Source: Anaerolineae bacterium (GTDB taxonomy: Bacteria > Chloroflexota > Anaerolineae > Aggregatilineales > Phototrophicaceae). From it: a stretch of 55,099 bases of DNA. Under the pieces are notes generated by a model, which was not told the origin of the DNA, ran no database searches, and saw nothing but the letters and a program-made list of their open reading frames with translations. The DNA lies in the NCBI GenBank assembly GCA_022843745.1, contig JALHNB010000047.1, positions 1 through 55,099 on the forward strand. Direction: 5' to 3'. The position numbers were made by a program, and so were the translations under genes. Below, piece by piece: positions 34,537 through 43,596 of the stretch (positions are counted from its first letter, which is position 1; each line of letters opens with the position of its first letter).

Positions 34537-34845
34537 ATGGACACCAATAAAACAGATAACATGGACAACATCGAAGTCAGGCACAACGTCGAGGAGACGC
34601 GGTTCGAGGTGCAGTTAGGCGACCAGATCGCGATCCTGGAGTACGACATCGCCGGGAATAACATGGTTTTCACGCACACCGAAGTGCCGCCAGCGTTCGA
34701 AGGCAAGGGTGTTGCTGGCAAAATGGCGCAAGTCGCGCTGGATTACGCCGTTGAAAAAGGCCACAAAATTCAGGCGTTCTGCCCGTTTGTGAAGTCATAC
34801 GTTCAGCGCCACAAGGAGTATCAGCCGCATACCTGGGGATATTGA
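34537..34845 (+). CDS. small GNAT-like N-acetyltransferase (YjdJ/YidJ-type)
   Basis: This 102-residue protein is a minimal acetyltransferase fold. Landmarks are FEVQLGDQIAILEYDI, FTHTEVPPAFEGKGVAGKMA (acetyl-CoA phosphate loop, about 45-63), VEKGHKIQAFCPFVKSYV and HKEYQPH. Family members may acetylate small metabolites or a protein, or act as partners of CDGSH proteins. The ATG at 34537 has AAGGA 13 bases upstream; a second ATG at 34561 is possible and has none. It follows the CDGSH gene, so co-transcription is likely. Confidence 0.85.
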   Translation: MDTNKTDNMDNIEVRHNVEETRFEVQLGDQIAILEYDIAGNNMVFTHTEVPPAFEGKGVAGKMAQVALDYAVEKGHKIQAFCPFVKSYVQRHKEYQPHTWGY

Positions 34846-34925
34846 GTGCGGAAGTGATTAGTGATGAATTGAAAGTAATGAGTGCTGAGTAAAAACGGGA
34901 CTAACGACTAACCGAGGATGCGATT

Positions 34926-35396
34926 ATGTCAACGGATGTTCGACAGCAGCTTGTGAATTTGCTGACGGTGCGGCAGGCACATATGATTTTTGAGGATGCC
35001 GTGCAGAATTTCCCGGCGGCGCACATCAACACGCGCCCGCCCAATGTGGAGTACACCTTCTGGCATTTGCTGGAACATCTGCGCATCTGCCAGTGGGATA
35101 TTCTGGATTACTGTCGCAATCCCAACTACAAGGAACTCAAATTTCCCGATGATCTGTGGCCTGCGAAGGATGCGCTCACGGACGAGGCGGGCTGGCAAAA
35201 AACGATTGACCAGTTTTTAGCGGATCGTGCCGAATTCGTTGCGCTTGTGCAGAACCCGGAGACCGACCTGCACGCGGCGATCCCGCATGGCTACGATGGG
35301 CATACGATTTTTCGTGAAGTTCTCGTCGTCGCCGATCATAACGCCTATCACATCGGCGAATTGGGGATTTTACGGCAGGTGATCGGCGCGTGGTGA
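34926..35396 (+). CDS. DinB/YfiT-like four-helix protein (first)
   Basis: This 156-residue protein is a four-helix bundle with a likely metal site: His in WHLLEHLRICQWD (about residues 42-54) and two His in DHNAYHIGELG (about 137-147). The three histidines match the DinB family, which includes thiol-dependent S-transferases for bacillithiol or mycothiol and damage-induced proteins. The ligand thiol is unknown here. Two further DinB proteins lie at 43597 and 47892, only weakly like it. GAGGATG lies just before the start. Confidence 0.85.
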   Translation: MSTDVRQQLVNLLTVRQAHMIFEDAVQNFPAAHINTRPPNVEYTFWHLLEHLRICQWDILDYCRNPNYKELKFPDDLWPAKDALTDEAGWQKTIDQFLADRAEFVALVQNPETDLHAAIPHGYDGHTIFREVLVVADHNAYHIGELGILRQVIGAW

Positions 35397-35418
35397 GTTA
35401 AATGAACCTCACCCCCGA

Positions 35419-35444
35419 CCCCTCTCCAATGCTTTGGAGAGGGG
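35419..35444. terminator. P2-type hairpin between convergent genes
   Basis: CCCCTCTCCAA (35419-35429) and TTGGAGAGGGG (35434-35444) form a perfect 11-pair stem with a 4-base loop between the DinB gene and the end of the next, converging gene. It may end both transcripts; there is no T-run on the plus strand. Confidence 0.55.
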
Positions 35445-35466
35445 AGAAGGGGTTAAAATGGAAATT

Positions 35467-36738
35467 TTAGCGGAGCGCGTCTTCCAGGCCGATGATCATT
35501 TCATCGACGGCTTCTTCGACGCTGTAATCGCCGACGAGAATCTTCTGGAACGCAGGCAGCGCGACTTCGCCAGCCCAGCCGGGAGCGCCAACAAAGGCGA
35601 CAGGCTTGCGGCCAACGGCGACAGCATCCAGCGCGGCGGCGTAAATCGGGTTGCCGGTGATGCGTTCGTCATTGACGACAGCTTCCGTAACCGGGAAGTA
35701 GCCAGTTTCTTCCAGGAACGCAATCGCCGGGTCGTTTTCGCCCCAGAAGCTGATCCAGGCGAAGGCGGCATCGGCGTTGTCTTCTTTCATCAGGCCGTTG
35801 TAGAGATAGCTGACGCGGGATATGTGTTCAACCGGGCCAGCGGGCTTGACGGCTGTTCCGAACTGGACACCGGGTTCGAGCGCGGCGCTGATTTCGACCA
35901 GTGAACCAGTGTGATGCCAGATCATCGCGGTTTGCCCGGTTTTGAAGCTGGTCATAATCTGGCTGTAGCTGTCTTCTGGTGCGCTTGGCTGGACAACGCC
36001 ATCAGTGGTGTAGAGGCCAGACCAGAACGCCATCGCTTCAATCGCTTTGTCGCGGTCAATGGCAGCGTTGCCGTCTGCGTCGATGATGGGCGAGCCGAAG
36101 GATTCGAGCATGTCGATGATGAAGCCTTGACCACCCGCACCGCCGCGCATCGCGAAACCATAGCGGCCTTCGTCGGGGTTGGTGAGGGCGATAGCGGCAT
36201 CGCGGAATTCTGCGAAGGTCGTCGGGACGGCGATTCCGGCTTCGTCGAACCAGTCCTTGCGATAATACATCCAATCGACAAAGGTGAAGGCCGGGATGCC
36301 GTAGATTTTGCCGTCAACGGTGACAGATTCCATACGATTGTCCGGGAAAAATTCTTTCAGTTCCCAGTTGTTGATGCGCTCGGTGAGGTCAACCACACCG
36401 CCCATTGCCAGCATATCCGGCAGGCGATCCGCCGCGATCATGGTGGTGTCGGGACGGGTATCGGCCTGCACCGCGAGCGTGAATTTCGCCATAAAATCGG
36501 CGTTGGGGATATTTTCCTGGACGAGTTCAACGCCAGGATATTTTTCCTTGAACATGGCGATGACGCGCTCCATGCCCTTGAACTCGCTCTCGCTGGTGAA
36601 GTGATGCCAGTAATTAACCGTGCCGCTGAGGTCTTGTGCGGCTGCGAAGGCCATCGGCAGGCCGTTCGCCAGCGCCATCCCTGCGCCACTCATCGCGGCG
36701 GCTTTGAGGAAATCGCGGCGTGACATTCCGTTTTTCAT
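35467..36738 (-). CDS. Tat-exported extracellular solute-binding protein (family 1)
   Basis: This 423-residue sugar-type binding protein is exported folded by the Tat system: the N-terminus has SRRDFLKAAAMSGAGMALAN, with the twin Arg and the FLK that follows. After the signal, GTVNYWHHFTSESEFKGMER and YPGVELVQENIPNADFMAKF are typical of family 1, with GIPAFTFVDWMYYRKDW in the middle. AGGAGA lies before the ATG. It has no permease or ATPase next to it, as with the binding protein at 238, and differs in sequence from it. The ligand is unknown, although a sugar or oligosaccharide is likely. Confidence 0.9.
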   Translation of the reverse strand: MKNGMSRRDFLKAAAMSGAGMALANGLPMAFAAAQDLSGTVNYWHHFTSESEFKGMERVIAMFKEKYPGVELVQENIPNADFMAKFTLAVQADTRPDTTMIAADRLPDMLAMGGVVDLTERINNWELKEFFPDNRMESVTVDGKIYGIPAFTFVDWMYYRKDWFDEAGIAVPTTFAEFRDAAIALTNPDEGRYGFAMRGGAGGQGFIIDMLESFGSPIIDADGNAAIDRDKAIEAMAFWSGLYTTDGVVQPSAPEDSYSQIMTSFKTGQTAMIWHHTGSLVEISAALEPGVQFGTAVKPAGPVEHISRVSYLYNGLMKEDNADAAFAWISFWGENDPAIAFLEETGYFPVTEAVVNDERITGNPIYAAALDAVAVGRKPVAFVGAPGWAGEVALPAFQKILVGDYSVEEAVDEMIIGLEDALR

Positions 36739-36860
36739 TTAACATTCTCCTTAAAAAAATCGAAAATCTCTTACAGACGAAACAAAAATAGTGAACACCC
36801 TGTAATTATATATTATAAATCTTTTCGCGCCATAAGTTGGAGCAGGGACAGGTCGGAATT

Positions 36861-36888
36861 TGACGCAAAGGCGCAAGGAACGCAAAGT
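36861..36888. repeat. P3 repeat (ACGCAAAGGCG type)
   Basis: GACGCAAAGGCGCAAGGAAC followed by GCAAAG is related to the copy at 24488-24515. It lies in the 312-base gap before the SH3-type gene. Confidence 0.55.
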
Positions 36889-36962
36889 GGCGCAGAGGAG
36901 AATAGCCTTGGCGCTTTGCTTTTCCTAAGTTTGATGCAAATACCCCAATTTTAGTTTCTATG

Positions 36963-36968
36963 TATAAT
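36963..36968 (+). promoter_or_regulatory. candidate -10 box of the SH3-type gene
   Basis: A perfect TATAAT stands 84 bases before the chosen start at 37052. The -35 is weak (TACCCC at 16 bases), so only the -10 is suggestive. Confidence 0.35.
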
Positions 36969-37051
36969 CGTCTCTAGCATTATTTTCGGATGGGTTGTTT
37001 TCTTCTACCCTCATTGCAAAAACCGCATATTTAGAACTAGGAGATAGCATC

Positions 37052-38698
37052 TTGGCGAGTAGAACCTCCCACAGTGTCCTGTTAACTATCTTTCTATTGG
37101 CTCTGCTGAGTGTACTGTTGCCTGGAACTGTTTTCGGGCAAAATGATGGGGCAGCTACCTGCCCAAATTCACTACCACCACAGATGGTTGTAGGTGAAAA
37201 TGGCCGACTAATCCCTGGCCCTGGGCTTAAAAATCGTATTCGTCAACAAGCTACAACAAGTTCTGATCAAGTTGGCACAATAAGCGAAGGTGATGTTTTT
37301 ATAGTTCTGGATGGCCCCGAGTGTGCTGATGGCTATGCTTGGTGGCAAATCGACTTTGACGGTGTGGTCGGCTGGACTGTCCAGGGGGATAGTCAGGGAT
37401 ATTGGATTGAACCACTCATAAGCACAACGTCTGATTCCGCTGCGATTGATGCCGTTGCGATTGATGCCGTTGATTTTGAAATTACTGAACTTGAGGTTGA
37501 ATATGATCAGGCAGTAGGTGACTTGATTTTCCTCAATACCAATATGGAGAACTTCCCCGGCACGTTAGCGTTTAACTGGAATTCTGAAGAAATGCAATTC
37601 CACTATCTTGGTGAAGCGGTGTATGGTGGAACATATAAATTTACGGGTCGAGAGTTCACGGAATTCGACTCATTAGGGACAGAGATGAACATTGTCCCAC
37701 ATCTGGTTACGTTCCAGGGTACGAAAGGTGATGTAGTGGGGATCGAACTGATAAATCTAGGTGAAGAGAAAAGGCTCGTAATTGGAGGGATCGCTGGGCC
37801 AAGTGGTGGAACTGACTACATAACCATGCCAGGATATGAACGCCTTGAGTTAGGAGGTGTTGACAACTTGCGTGCAACCCAGATTTCCCTGCGAGAGACA
37901 GGGGTTTTCACTATTCGTATCGAAGGATTGTTTTATAGTGTTGTTGGGCTTTCAGACATCCCCTCATACACATTATCGCTGGAACTCGTCGAGGCAGCAC
38001 AGCCGCCAACATCGACTCCTGCTGTCGTAGCAACACTGGATCCGGCTATGCTCACGGATCGCAGACCTCATCCCGAATTGACAGCAGAAGACCTGGCTCA
38101 ACCGCTCTTGCCAGTCAGTGGTGAGTGGCAGCAGACACAAACCGCCTGCGATGGAGCGATACAAACGAGCACACAAACTCTGTACGTTTTGGACTTTGGT
38201 CGCGTGATCCTCACAAGGCTACCATCACGAATAGATATGTTTAGCAATTATCTTCGTACACAAGAAGGCATGTATATCTTGCAGTCGCGGAGCAGAACGG
38301 AATGGACTGTTCGCTCACCTGATTTCATTACCTACGAGTTAAAAACAGACGAATGTACCATTCTGGGCTATTATGAACTGCTCACGATTGACCGCTCGGC
38401 GGTGCCAGAAGCAGCACCCTCAATGCCTGATTTTCAAGTGGCGGATCAGGTGCGGTTTAGGATAAGCACCCCGCTTCTTGACGAAGCAGGTTATGCCAGC
38501 TTTCCAGTCAGTGTTTTAGTGTTGCCTAACACCGTAGGAACGATATTGAGTGGTCCTATAGTTAATAATGACCCCATTCCTGGAACGCACTGGTATGAAG
38601 TGCGTATTACCAATGTCATTGGCGATGTTACCCTTGAAGACGAGGGCTGGATACCCGCCAGTGTTGTCAACGAAGTCGTCATGGAAGTAGTGGAATAG
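37052..38698 (+). CDS. secreted protein with N-terminal bacterial SH3 domain and C-terminal SH3-like domain
   Basis: This 548-residue exported protein starts at a TTG codon: AGGAG lies 8 bases upstream, and the reading from TTG gives a signal peptide (MASRTSHSVLLTIFLLALLS, cut near residue 30), whereas the longer frame from 36995 has no ribosome-binding site. An SH3-type domain (about 50-115: NRIRQQATTSSDQVG, WWQIDFDGVVGWTV) and a second one at the end (about 470-545: VLPNTVGTILSG, HWYEVRI, GWIPASV) flank a longer central part without a known motif. SH3 domains of this kind bind cell-wall or peptide ligands. A secreted Zn-peptidase-like gene follows 74 bases later. Confidence 0.78.
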   Translation: MASRTSHSVLLTIFLLALLSVLLPGTVFGQNDGAATCPNSLPPQMVVGENGRLIPGPGLKNRIRQQATTSSDQVGTISEGDVFIVLDGPECADGYAWWQIDFDGVVGWTVQGDSQGYWIEPLISTTSDSAAIDAVAIDAVDFEITELEVEYDQAVGDLIFLNTNMENFPGTLAFNWNSEEMQFHYLGEAVYGGTYKFTGREFTEFDSLGTEMNIVPHLVTFQGTKGDVVGIELINLGEEKRLVIGGIAGPSGGTDYITMPGYERLELGGVDNLRATQISLRETGVFTIRIEGLFYSVVGLSDIPSYTLSLELVEAAQPPTSTPAVVATLDPAMLTDRRPHPELTAEDLAQPLLPVSGEWQQTQTACDGAIQTSTQTLYVLDFGRVILTRLPSRIDMFSNYLRTQEGMYILQSRSRTEWTVRSPDFITYELKTDECTILGYYELLTIDRSAVPEAAPSMPDFQVADQVRFRISTPLLDEAGYASFPVSVLVLPNTVGTILSGPIVNNDPIPGTHWYEVRITNVIGDVTLEDEGWIPASVVNEVVMEVVE

Positions 38699-38772
38699 GA
38701 TTGAAGGCTGAAAGCTATCGAGTCTATGAAAGCGTGGACTCGATAGCTGCACTAGCCAAAGGGAGTTTTTGG

Positions 38773-40167
38773 ATGAGGCAGATGGCGCTGGTTGGTGTTA
38801 TTTGGGGTTTGCTTAGTCTTCTGGCTGGATCCGTGGTGGGGCAGGAGCAGAATGATTATATGTTTGGCTGCCCTAACTCTAGTATAGCAATTTACTTATT
38901 TAATCCGAGCGTGAGCGGTTGGGAAACTGAGTGGAAAACCTATATTGACGTTATTCATGAGGCAACGTGTGATATCGATAATTTTTGGAAGCAGGCCAGC
39001 GATCTTCCCTTGCCTTATTACCCGCCACGATATGTGACGCAGGAAATAGACCAATATCCATACCAGACACCGAGTGATCTAGCAAGAAGAGAACAAGGGG
39101 CTTGTGACAGACGACCAGAATTTATAGATGCTCATGGTTATTATTGCCCTCAGCCTGAAAGTATTGTGTTGAGTGAGTACACGTTGTGGCGTAACTATGG
39201 AATATGGCGAAACAACCAAAGACAAAATCTACTCATTGTACATCTGCTGGCGCATGAATGGGCACATCACATCCAGACTACTTTTCCTGATGTCTACTAC
39301 TCGGAGTCACAGGCCGAATGTTTTGCAGGTGCATACTTCCAATATGCGACTCAGAACTCGGCTATAACTGATGTTGACATTACAGAGGAAGCCTGGAAAG
39401 CACTGCTAACGAGTATCGGATCACAAGGGCGTGATAACTATGTTAGCGATGACCGTGCTGCATGGTTAATGATGACGGTTGATGAACAGGTTAGGGCACT
39501 TGAGCAAGGTTTTCGTGGCGGTGTTAGTGGTTGTTTTGTTGAACCGACACCAATCGTCTGCTCAGAATCTGCGCCGGATATTTCGGGAATCGATTACTCT
39601 CGCCTCATATTATCAAATTGGACTCATGCCCGAGAGGGCTGGTTCGCTTATAGAGACTCTATAGCTGGCATAATGACTTCAAATTATTTGCGATACGTTG
39701 CAGAGGTGGAAGACCCAATGGAATTTGTTCCACCGTTGCTTGGTGAAGATAACGGAAGGTTGATCGTCGCTAATGATCAGTTGTCGGATAAGCCACCAGA
39801 ATTTGGGCGAGCTGGAGCTTCTGGAGATTCGACAATACCAGCTACCCCAAGTCCATCCCCATGTGCTTTTCTCGACATCCCCGGATATGTGGATACCTGG
39901 AACAATGACGGTCTTACCTGGCGCATTTTTGAAGGAGTGACATGTCGGGGCGCGAGTCGTCTGGCGATGGGGCCAAGTTGTAATCAAAACGATGTAGATA
40001 ATGTTTACTCAGCGATCACTCAACTTGGAACGACGACATTTGCGGTCGTTTTAGTGGTAGCGCCTGAAACACCCTGGTTGCGCAATCATTATTTCCGGTG
40101 GGCTGTCGATGTGTATTCGCGACAGGTTGTGAGATTGGCAAATGCAAATGCACCACCGCGTGGGTGA
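38773..40167 (+). CDS. secreted zinc metallopeptidase-like protein (PF04228-type motif)
   Basis: This 464-residue exported protein has a signal peptide from MRQMALVGVIWGLLSLLAGS (cut near residue 26); GGGAG lies 7 bases before this ATG. The motif HLLAHEWAHHIQ (HExxH, about residues 162-166) with a later QAECFAGAYF (about 185-194) is the pattern of neutral zinc metallopeptidases of the YpfJ type (HExGHH...QADCFAG). The C-terminal third has several Cys and no clear motif. The gene follows the SH3-type gene closely and is likely in one operon. AT content in both genes is higher than in the neighbours. Confidence 0.75.
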   Translation: MRQMALVGVIWGLLSLLAGSVVGQEQNDYMFGCPNSSIAIYLFNPSVSGWETEWKTYIDVIHEATCDIDNFWKQASDLPLPYYPPRYVTQEIDQYPYQTPSDLARREQGACDRRPEFIDAHGYYCPQPESIVLSEYTLWRNYGIWRNNQRQNLLIVHLLAHEWAHHIQTTFPDVYYSESQAECFAGAYFQYATQNSAITDVDITEEAWKALLTSIGSQGRDNYVSDDRAAWLMMTVDEQVRALEQGFRGGVSGCFVEPTPIVCSESAPDISGIDYSRLILSNWTHAREGWFAYRDSIAGIMTSNYLRYVAEVEDPMEFVPPLLGEDNGRLIVANDQLSDKPPEFGRAGASGDSTIPATPSPSPCAFLDIPGYVDTWNNDGLTWRIFEGVTCRGASRLAMGPSCNQNDVDNVYSAITQLGTTTFAVVLVVAPETPWLRNHYFRWAVDVYSRQVVRLANANAPPRG

Positions 40168-40179
40168 TTATATTTGTTG

Positions 40180-40194
40180 TTGAGCATTGCTCAA
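40180..40194. promoter_or_regulatory. perfect palindrome upstream of a VOC gene
   Basis: TTGAGCA-T-TGCTCAA is a perfect 15-base palindrome, 72 bases before the VOC ATG. It could be an operator or an RNA hairpin; no T-run follows. Confidence 0.4.
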
Positions 40195-40265
40195 ATTGAA
40201 TCAATCCAGTGCGACCCTATAATATGTGTAGCCTTTAACAGCCTATTTCGGAGAACAATTTCGCT

Positions 40266-40727
40266 ATGCTCGTCAATTATTTTCACTTTAGTTTTACGGT
40301 TTCGAATCTGGAGCGCTCGATTGATTTTTACACCAACGTCATCGGTATGAAGCTGGTCGGGACACAGATTCACGATCAGCCCTACACCAGCGTACAGGTC
40401 GCGTTTCCCAACGCCGTGCTGAAGGCGGCGCGTCTGACCATCGACGGCATCCCGGCGGCGCGTTCCGGCCATCTGCTGGAATTGATTGAGTACGTCAATC
40501 CGCGCGGAGAGCCGACTGATACAACCACCAATCGGCCTGGGTCGGCGCATATGGCGTTTCAGGTGGATGATTTATTGGCGGCCTACAAACGCATGAAAGC
40601 GCAGGGTGTGCGCTTCAAGTCCGAGCCTGTGCGCATCATGGCCGGGCCGAACGAGGGTGGCCTGACGATCTATTTTCTCGATCCCGACGACATCACGCTG
40701 GAAATGGTACAGCCGCGCGGGAGCTAG
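40266..40727 (+). CDS. VOC-family protein with a complete metal-ligand set
   Basis: This 153-residue protein has two paired beta-alpha-beta-beta-beta modules. HFSFTVSNLERSIDFYTNVI at the start carries the first His, HLLELIEYV the Glu, HMAFQVDDLLAAYKRM the second His, and DDITLEMVQP the last Glu. So all four metal ligands (His, Glu, His, Glu) are present, as in dioxygenases and lactoylglutathione-lyase-like enzymes. CGGAG lies 12 bases before the ATG. It is probably a separate unit, converging on the unknown gene at 40952. The substrate is unknown; extradiol-dioxygenase- or methylmalonyl-CoA-epimerase-like roles are possible. Confidence 0.88.
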   Translation: MLVNYFHFSFTVSNLERSIDFYTNVIGMKLVGTQIHDQPYTSVQVAFPNAVLKAARLTIDGIPAARSGHLLELIEYVNPRGEPTDTTTNRPGSAHMAFQVDDLLAAYKRMKAQGVRFKSEPVRIMAGPNEGGLTIYFLDPDDITLEMVQPRGS

Positions 40728-40779
40728 GGAGCAGGTGTTTGTTAATTCAAATTGCGACTTATAAAGTGCTATAAATCAA

Positions 40780-40842
40780 GAACCCCCTCCGTCGCTAACG
40801 CGACACCTCCCCCGAATTCGGGGGAGGCAGGGTGGGGGTGAA
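40780..40842. repeat. P2-type hairpin between convergent genes
   Basis: CCTCCCCC-GAATTC-GGGGGAGG (40806-40827) is a perfect palindrome inside a longer C/G-rich repeat. It lies between two genes that converge, so it may end both. Confidence 0.65.
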
Positions 40843-40951
40843 GCAGAATAAGCACAAAATGTTGTTGTAATACACATTTATAAACATGCACTCAGCACTT
40901 TAGTCTCAGCGCTAAAAAGCTGACAAGCTGAGACGCTGAAACGCTGATCCG

Positions 40952-42115
40952 CTACAGCCGTCCTTCCGGCATCCGATCCGCTTGCAGGGCGGCGATCTGC
41001 TCCGGCGTAAACGGCGCTTCAAAAAGGTCGGCGGATTCGTGGTAGCAGCGGAACAGATCAACGATGAAATGCAGGCGATCCGGCAGACGCGCCCAATCCA
41101 CAGCGCCGCTGCCATCGGGTGAATTGGGAGTGGTGTCAAGATTTTCGAGCAACGTAAGCAGATCAGCCAGCGCAAGTTCTTTGAGCGAGTCGGGAAATTC
41201 GGCGGGAATATCGCTGCCGAGGCGCAAAACCACGTCATGGGGCAGGGTGATGGTCATCATATATTCGGTGATGAGCAGATGTGCCTGTCGTCGCGCTTCG
41301 CCAATGATACTGGCGAATACCCTGTCAAGCGGATGTGGGCGATTAAACAGGAGTTGAAAAAGGAGACGCAGGCGCACCCACCAACCGCGATTGGGAAACA
41401 GCGCGTTGATAAACCGCAGCCGAAATTCCTGGTAATCGACAAATGCCGCGTCCAGCGCTTCGGCAATTTCGGGCTGGAGGCGTGTCTGCTCGTGGTAGCC
41501 GATTTCGATGTTTGCAAGCAGCATCATCTCGGCGCGGGTTTTGGCATCGGCCTCGAAAAACGCCTGATAGTAGCGCCCAAACGCCTGCCGCAAATACTGC
41601 TGACCATCGGGCGGATCGCCGGGGCGCAGCGCATCGCAGAATCGCGCTAAATTTTCCGCGTCAAAAGTTTCGTCGTTCAGGCACATGGCTGAAAACCGCG
41701 CAAATTCACGACCAATTTCCTCATAGACTTTTTTGTTGCCACGTCCAACCGCGTCACTGGCGCGATCAAAGGCCGCGAGGGGATTCAACAGTTCGGCGAC
41801 GGTTTCCTGTATTTCCGTCGGCGACTGTGTTGAGCCGAGTGTGCGGGCAGCGGACGTGATATCAGCGGCCTGCGCGGTGACGGCAGAGCGCAGAATATTT
41901 TCGAGCGTTCGCGCCAAATCCTGCTTGCGGATGGTCTGCCCGGCTTGTTTGGATGCCCACGTCGCGAAGGTACACCAGTTGGCGGCGATACCTGTGCGGG
42001 AGGTGAGCGCCAGCGCCAGTTGGTGATAGCAGTAGGTGATGTGCAGATTGCGGATCACCGCGTCGGTGCGGGCGGCGATCTGATCGACTTCCTCGACGGT
42101 GGGGATGTGGGACAT
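40952..42115 (-). CDS. hypothetical helical protein
   Basis: I do not recognise this 387-residue soluble protein. It is nearly all-helical. The N-terminal part has YCYHQLALALTSRTGIAANW followed by CTFATWASKQAG, with two Cys and a His; then DEFARF-like EIGREFARFSAMCLNDETF and GYHEQTRLQPEIAEALDAAF. Most of the rest is basic and helical. No signal peptide or membrane segment is seen. It lies 64 bases after the FHA gene on the same strand, so the two are probably co-transcribed and the FHA protein may control it. Metal or haem binding by the His/Cys-rich start is possible, but unproven. Confidence 0.7.
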   Translation of the reverse strand: MSHIPTVEEVDQIAARTDAVIRNLHITYCYHQLALALTSRTGIAANWCTFATWASKQAGQTIRKQDLARTLENILRSAVTAQAADITSAARTLGSTQSPTEIQETVAELLNPLAAFDRASDAVGRGNKKVYEEIGREFARFSAMCLNDETFDAENLARFCDALRPGDPPDGQQYLRQAFGRYYQAFFEADAKTRAEMMLLANIEIGYHEQTRLQPEIAEALDAAFVDYQEFRLRFINALFPNRGWWVRLRLLFQLLFNRPHPLDRVFASIIGEARRQAHLLITEYMMTITLPHDVVLRLGSDIPAEFPDSLKELALADLLTLLENLDTTPNSPDGSGAVDWARLPDRLHFIVDLFRCYHESADLFEAPFTPEQIAALQADRMPEGRL

Positions 42116-42179
42116 ATTTTGTAAAGCTCACTTCAAAAATGGTGGATGTTCCATCCCATTATAGCTTTACATGCGGCAT

Positions 42180-42656
42180 TTATTGGGTGTAAATATACAG
42201 AATGAGCTTGCCCAGGCGCACTTCATCCGCGTAGCGCAGGAGATAGGGTTGATCGGGCATTAAACGCTGACCGTTCAGATACGTGCCATTCGTGCTGCCC
42301 AGGTCGGTGATGGTCGGGGCTTCCGGCGCATAATCAATGGCTGCATGGATGCGCGAAACACCCAGTTCGGCTGCATCAAAGAGTGACAAATCGACATGCG
42401 GTTTAATCGCACCTTCACGCTCGGCGCGGCCTATCGTGCCTCGTTTACCATAGGGCAGTGTAAGCGGTTTTACGCCCTGGCCCGTAAGGATCATCAGTGT
42501 CAATTCAGGTTCAGTGGGCGGCAGGGGTAGCAGCGGTTTATTTTTGACTTCATGAAGCACATGGACGACCAGCGTCTGGCGCAATTCCTTGCCACAATAG
42601 CGACAAATGATCGAGCCTTCGCGGTTTTCTTCTCCACAGGATTGGCAGTTTTTCAT
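42180..42656 (-). CDS. zinc-ribbon plus FHA-domain protein
   Basis: This 158-residue protein starts with MKNCQSCGEENREGSIICRY, a four-Cys zinc ribbon (CxxC...CxxC). After a short linker comes the FHA domain (about residues 60-155), with GKRGTIGRAEREG, SRIHAAIDY and GSTNGTYLNGQ, the residues that bind phosphothreonine. The ATG at 42656 is preferred over a TTG two codons earlier. FHA proteins of this layout read Ser/Thr-kinase output. Its partner is probably the unknown protein encoded just downstream. Confidence 0.87.
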   Translation of the reverse strand: MKNCQSCGEENREGSIICRYCGKELRQTLVVHVLHEVKNKPLLPLPPTEPELTLMILTGQGVKPLTLPYGKRGTIGRAEREGAIKPHVDLSLFDAAELGVSRIHAAIDYAPEAPTITDLGSTNGTYLNGQRLMPDQPYLLRYADEVRLGKLILYIYTQ

Positions 42657-42943
42657 GAGCAATAACCTGATGACTCAAATTTCTATAACGATGAGTTGAT
42701 GCTCTGGTAATACACGATGCCCTGATTCTCCGATGATGTCGCATCCCAAACTGTCGTCGAGGGTTGCAAATTCCCTAATAGTATAGTGAAGGTTGGGGCA
42801 AAATGGTCGTGAATTTTTTGTGAATAATTTCGAACGACATTTCGAAATATTACTCATAATTTATGCCTGGAATGAGGCCGAGTCGTTCGCGGATGGAATG
42901 TTCGGTATCATGGAGAGGTAGGTTCGGATACAGCAGGAGAAAG

Positions 42944-43540
42944 ATGAACGCGATATTTTTTGAATCACAGGCCGAGTTTCACCAGTGGCTTGAGGAAAAT
43001 CACGATCAGGTGAAAGAAATCTTCATCGGATTTTACAAGACGAAATCCAAAAAGAAGGGAATCACCTACCAGGAAGCGCTGGACGAGGCGCTGGCCTACG
43101 GCTGGATCGATGGTGTGCGCAAATCGATTGATGAGGACAGCTACACCATCCGGTGGACGCCGCGCAAACCGGGGAGTATCTGGAGCGCGGTGAACATCAA
43201 GCGCGTGGCAGAACTGACCGAAGCGGGGCAGATGCAGCCCTCCGGCATCAGGACATTTGACGAACGCAAGCCGGAAAAGGCCGGGCTGTACGCCTACGAA
43301 AATCGGCCCCAGGAATTTGACGAGGCGCAGGCGGCGAAATTTCGAGAGCATCCGGCGGCGTGGGAATATTTCCAGTCTCAAGCACCATCTTACCAGCGGA
43401 CATCCATCTGGTGGGTGGTGAGCGCCAAGCAAGAGAAAACGCGCTGGAAGCGTCTGGATGAACTCATCGACTATTCGGCGAAAGGCCAACGCATGACGGA
43501 TGTATGGCGAAAAGGAAAATCTGTTGACAAAGAGGCTTAA
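42944..43540 (+). CDS. YdeI/OmpD-associated family protein
   Basis: This 198-residue cytosolic protein has the family pattern FFESQAEFHQWLEENHDQVK, YQEALDEALAYGWIDGVRKS, IRWTPRKPGSIWSAVNIKRV and AGQMQPSGIRTFDERKPEKA. Members are linked to polymyxin or bacteriocin tolerance in enterobacteria, although most are uncharacterised. AGGAG lies 8 bases before the chosen ATG; the longer frame from 42863 has none. It is followed 56 bases later by a DinB gene, probably in one operon. Confidence 0.87.
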   Translation: MNAIFFESQAEFHQWLEENHDQVKEIFIGFYKTKSKKKGITYQEALDEALAYGWIDGVRKSIDEDSYTIRWTPRKPGSIWSAVNIKRVAELTEAGQMQPSGIRTFDERKPEKAGLYAYENRPQEFDEAQAAKFREHPAAWEYFQSQAPSYQRTSIWWVVSAKQEKTRWKRLDELIDYSAKGQRMTDVWRKGKSVDKEA

Positions 43541-43596
43541 CGAATAGACAACAAGGCCTAACGGATAGACAATATGAGTGAATGATGGGAGACGAG

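Noticed and set aside
42836-42860. Fourth copy of the GACATT motif upstream of the YdeI-like gene
   Set aside because: CGGTATATC is absent at the right distance.
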